From the NCBI GenBank assembly GCA_022072025.1, contig JAJVIP010000002.1, forward strand, positions 411,356 to 475,355: a DNA stretch of 64,000 bases. Direction: 5' to 3'. Both the position numbers and the translations under genes were made by a program. Of this stretch, positions 61,141-64,000 are shown one piece after another (position 1 is the first letter of the stretch; every line of letters begins with the position of its first letter). The stretch is from Elusimicrobiota bacterium. Lineage in GTDB: Bacteria > Elusimicrobiota > Elusimicrobia > F11. The notes beneath the pieces are model-generated. The model saw nothing but the letters and a program-made list of their open reading frames with translations, was not told the DNA's origin and did not search any database.

Positions 61141-62598
61141 ATGAAAGAAATTAAATTTGGAACGGACGGCTGGAGAGACGTTATCAGCGACGGTTTTACT
61201 TTTAGAAATGTAAAACGAGCGGCACAAGCCACCTGTGAAGTGGCCAGAAAAAATTCAAAAAGCCGGATGATTCTAGTTGGTTATGATAATCGTTTTTTCT
61301 CCTATGAATTCGCGCAAACGGCTGCCAAGGTGGCTGTTGGAAATGGGTTCAAAGTCGAATTTGCTTCTCATCCTGTAAGCTCCCCTGTCCTTTCGAGTCA
61401 AGTTCGTCAACGTAAGGCCGCCATCGGCATCATGATAACAGCCAGTCACAACCCTTACTATTTCAATGGATATAAATTGAAGGGAGGTCATGGGGGATCC
61501 GTGACGGATGACATCCCCAAGGCAATTGAGGACCGGCTTGATGTGCATCCCATCCAAGAAGAAGGGAAAGGGATAAAATTCGTTGATTTTTCCACTCCCT
61601 ACCTCGCCATGCTTAAAAAAATGGTTCGTTTTCCCAATCTCAACGCGTTGAAAGGGCCGGTAATATTTGACGCGCTTCATGGTCCAGGCGGTTTATTGTT
61701 TGAACGATTGGCTGGCGGCAATAAAAAAATTCATTTCATACGAAAGGAGAGGGATCCTCTTTTTGGAGGAGTCAATCCAGAACCCATTGAAACCAATCTA
61801 GAATTATTGAAAGAAACTATTCGGAATCAAAAAGCGTCCATTGGAATTGCGGTTGACGGGGACGCGGATAGAATTGGCGTGATTGACGAAAATAGCCGTT
61901 ACTTGCCCCCGCAAACTGTGATGCCATTACTTCTATTGCATTTGATCGAAAATAAAAAAATGAAAGGCAAAGTCGTTCAAACCGTTTCTATGGGATATTT
62001 GCCGGAGCGAATCGCGAAATATTACAAGTTGCCATTTGAAGTGGTGCCGGTGGGGTTTAAGTATGTGGCGCAAAAAATGGGGGAAGAAAAAGTCCTATTT
62101 GGAGGGGAAGAATCGGGGGGATATGGCGTGGGCCTGTGGTCTCCCGAGCGAGATGGGTTGCTGTGCGCTCTTCTTTTGCTTGAAATGTTATCGATGAAAA
62201 AGAAGACGCTATCAGCTCTCGTCGATGAAATGTACGTCCGGTTTGGGAAATCCTTTTTCAAAAGAGTCGATTTTCGTCAATATGCTTCATTCGATCAATC
62301 TGCTTGGGTTGAACACATCAAAACAATTTTGGGGCAAAGTATCGCCGACGCTCCCATTAAATCGGTTTTGACTATGGATGGTCTTAAAATAATAACAGGC
62401 GATGATTCATGGTTTCTCATGCGGCCCAGCGGAACAGAACCGTTGCTGCGCACCTATGCTGAAGCGTCAACTCCACAATTTTTGGATTCTTTGATCACTG
62501 AAGCAGGAAGGTTGGCCTTAACCCAACCTCCCAGCGCAAAAAAACTTGCGGAAGAAGCCAGAAGACTCAAAAAGAAAAATTTAAAAAAGAAAAAATAG
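61141..62598 (+). CDS. Phosphoglucomutase/phosphomannomutase
   Basis: This is a 485-aa alpha-D-phosphohexomutase interconverting hexose-6- and hexose-1-phosphates. The phosphoserine S102 is in MITASHNP, the Mg-binding DGDADRIG is near 237-244, GGEESGGYG is the substrate loop, and RPSGTEPLLR binds phosphate. An upstream in-frame TTG at 61132 would overlap the previous gene, so the ATG at 61141 is preferred. It feeds the adjacent nucleotidyltransferase. It is slightly longer at the C-terminus, ending in a poly-lysine tail. Confidence 0.92.
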   Translation: MKEIKFGTDGWRDVISDGFTFRNVKRAAQATCEVARKNSKSRMILVGYDNRFFSYEFAQTAAKVAVGNGFKVEFASHPVSSPVLSSQVRQRKAAIGIMITASHNPYYFNGYKLKGGHGGSVTDDIPKAIEDRLDVHPIQEEGKGIKFVDFSTPYLAMLKKMVRFPNLNALKGPVIFDALHGPGGLLFERLAGGNKKIHFIRKERDPLFGGVNPEPIETNLELLKETIRNQKASIGIAVDGDADRIGVIDENSRYLPPQTVMPLLLLHLIENKKMKGKVVQTVSMGYLPERIAKYYKLPFEVVPVGFKYVAQKMGEEKVLFGGEESGGYGVGLWSPERDGLLCALLLLEMLSMKKKTLSALVDEMYVRFGKSFFKRVDFRQYASFDQSAWVEHIKTILGQSIADAPIKSVLTMDGLKIITGDDSWFLMRPSGTEPLLRTYAEASTPQFLDSLITEAGRLALTQPPSAKKLAEEARRLKKKNLKKKK

Positions 62599-62616
62599 AA
62601 ATATCAGGAGGGTTTT

Positions 62617-63783
62617 GTGAGAAAAGATCGTTTTGTTTTTACGTCTGAATCTGTGACGGAAGGACACCCGGACAAATTGTGTGATCAGGTGTCGGATGCG
62701 GTTCTTGATGCGGTGCTTAAGTCCGATCCCAAGGGACGGGTGGCTTGTGAATCCTTTGTTACGGTGGGGCTCATTATCGTCGGTGGTGAAATTACCACCA
62801 AAAGTTATGTCGACATCGGTGAATTGGTTCGCAATGTGGTTAAAGACATCGGATACACAGACGCCAAGTATGGTTTTAATTATGAAACTTGTGCCATTGT
62901 AAATGCGATCCATCAGCAGTCACCAGATATTTCACAAGGAGTGGACCGAGGCGGAGCGGGTGATCAGGGGTTGATGGTGGGGTATGCCTGCGACGAAACA
63001 CCTGAATACATGCCAATGCCTATTCAATTGGCCCATGCTCTTACGCGCAGACTCGCCGAAGTACGGAAAAAGGGAATTCTCCCTTACTTGGGGCCTGACG
63101 GTAAATCCCAAGTCACCGTTGAATACCGCGATGGAAAACCCTTTCGTATAGATACGGTGGTCTTGTCTTCTCAACATACCACTGAAATTCTCGACAAATC
63201 AGGACACCAAATTACCAATGCTGCTCGACAAGAAATAATTAATAAAGTTGCGTTGGCGGTTTTGCCCAAAAATCTTTTGGACAAAAAAACCATATTCCAC
63301 ATCAATCCGACAGGAAAATTTGTGGTTGGTGGGCCTCAATCCGACACCGGAATGACGGGGCGAAAAATTATCGTTGATACCTATGGCGGATGGTGCCCCC
63401 ATGGCGGTGGGGCTTTTTCTGGTAAAGATCCAACAAAAGTCGACCGTTCGGCGGCTTACATGGCTCGTTATGTCGCCAAAAACGTCGTTGCCGCCAGATT
63501 GGCCAAGGAATGTACGGTTCAATTGGCCTATGCGATTGGCGTGGCCAAGCCAGTTTCTGTTCTAATTGATACACAAGGGACCGGAGTGGTTCCTGACGCT
63601 ACCATCAGTCGGGCCGTTGAAAAATCATTTGATTTGACACCCCATGGAATCATTAACACGCTCAAATTAAGACGGCCCATCTTCCAAAAAACTGCGTCAT
63701 ACGGACATTTTGGACGAAACGAAGCTTCCTTCCTCTGGGAAAAAACCGATAAAACAAAAGAACTTCAAAAACTCTGCAGTTAA
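62617..63783 (+). CDS. metK: S-adenosylmethionine synthetase
   Basis: This enzyme makes SAM from methionine and ATP, 388 aa. The N-terminal [17 protein letters not shown] motif, GAGDQGLM and the loop [19 protein letters not shown] are diagnostic. The start is GTG with AGGAGG at 62607-62612. It follows the phosphohexomutase by 18 bp and precedes ahcY by 21 bp, leaving no room for a riboswitch between these genes. It supplies the methyltransferases encoded in the island, though it is also an essential housekeeping gene. Confidence 0.95.
   Translation: MRKDRFVFTSESVTEGHPDKLCDQVSDAVLDAVLKSDPKGRVACESFVTVGLIIVGGEITTKSYVDIGELVRNVVKDIGYTDAKYGFNYETCAIVNAIHQQSPDISQGVDRGGAGDQGLMVGYACDETPEYMPMPIQLAHALTRRLAEVRKKGILPYLGPDGKSQVTVEYRDGKPFRIDTVVLSSQHTTEILDKSGHQITNAARQEIINKVALAVLPKNLLDKKTIFHINPTGKFVVGGPQSDTGMTGRKIIVDTYGGWCPHGGGAFSGKDPTKVDRSAAYMARYVAKNVVAARLAKECTVQLAYAIGVAKPVSVLIDTQGTGVVPDATISRAVEKSFDLTPHGIINTLKLRRPIFQKTASYGHFGRNEASFLWEKTDKTKELQKLCS

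Positions 63784-64000
<217 letters not shown>

Overview
The window comes from a Gram-negative bacterium. It carries an LptD-type outer-membrane LPS translocon gene, a KpsF/KdsD-type isomerase, GT9 (heptosyltransferase-type) enzymes and lipid-linked polysaccharide machinery. It is one large surface-polysaccharide biosynthesis island of about 60 kb. All but two genes lie on the plus strand. They are tightly packed, with many ATGA, GTGA or TTGA stop-start overlaps and frequent GTG/TTG starts. The phylum cannot be fixed from the sequence alone; a poorly cultured lineage such as Elusimicrobiota or Omnitrophota is a guess. I see no rRNA, tRNA, CRISPR array or transposase.

Layout. (1) 1-7318: a truncated ROK sugar kinase, lptD, UDP-glucose dehydrogenase, two glycosyltransferases and a sugar aminotransferase. 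(2) 7336-10914: a promoter and a perfect 22-bp palindrome in front of a GbsR/MarR-type regulator, then a GT4 and an asparagine-synthase-type amidotransferase. (3) 10911-19786: an unusual sugar-building block, with three SDR epimerases/dehydratases, a nucleotidyltransferase-kinase fusion in reversed domain order, a split transketolase, an MDR dehydrogenase without its structural-zinc cysteines, and a HAD-phosphotransferase fusion. (4) 19796-27480: methyltransferase, SGNH protein, WbuC-like cupin, SDR, sugar C-methyltransferase, Wzx flippase, GT2 and N-acetyltransferase, followed by an opposing GT-C-type membrane protein. (5) 28803-38409: a second aminotransferase, a GMC oxidoreductase with a ferredoxin-like cysteine motif, HAD, class II aldolase, a double nucleotidyltransferase, GT2, a membrane GT-C/uridine-kinase fusion and a GDPD-like protein. 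This is the best candidate for an undescribed pathway. (6) 38409-38865: remains of a methyltransferase gene. (7) 38899-47402: UDP-ManNAc-type dehydrogenase, bi-domain oxidoreductase, second AsnB, heparinase II/III-like protein and an AroE. (8) 47399-50570: GT4, KdsD-like and PdxA. (9) 50567-61138: second flippase, methyltransferase, alternating GT4/GT9 genes, the initiating phosphoglycosyltransferase, an epimerase and a sugar-1-phosphate nucleotidyltransferase. (10) 61141-64000: phosphohexomutase, then metK and the start of ahcY, which supply and recycle SAM for the methyltransferases.

How it may work together. Mutase and nucleotidyltransferases make NDP-sugars. SDRs, dehydrogenases, aminotransferases, amidotransferases, acetyl- and methyltransferases modify them. 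A WbaP-like enzyme starts chains on the lipid carrier, GT2/GT4/GT9 enzymes extend them, and two flippases export them. Two inverted-repeat elements of one family (35578-35752 and 40322-40437) sit in two of the few intergenic gaps.
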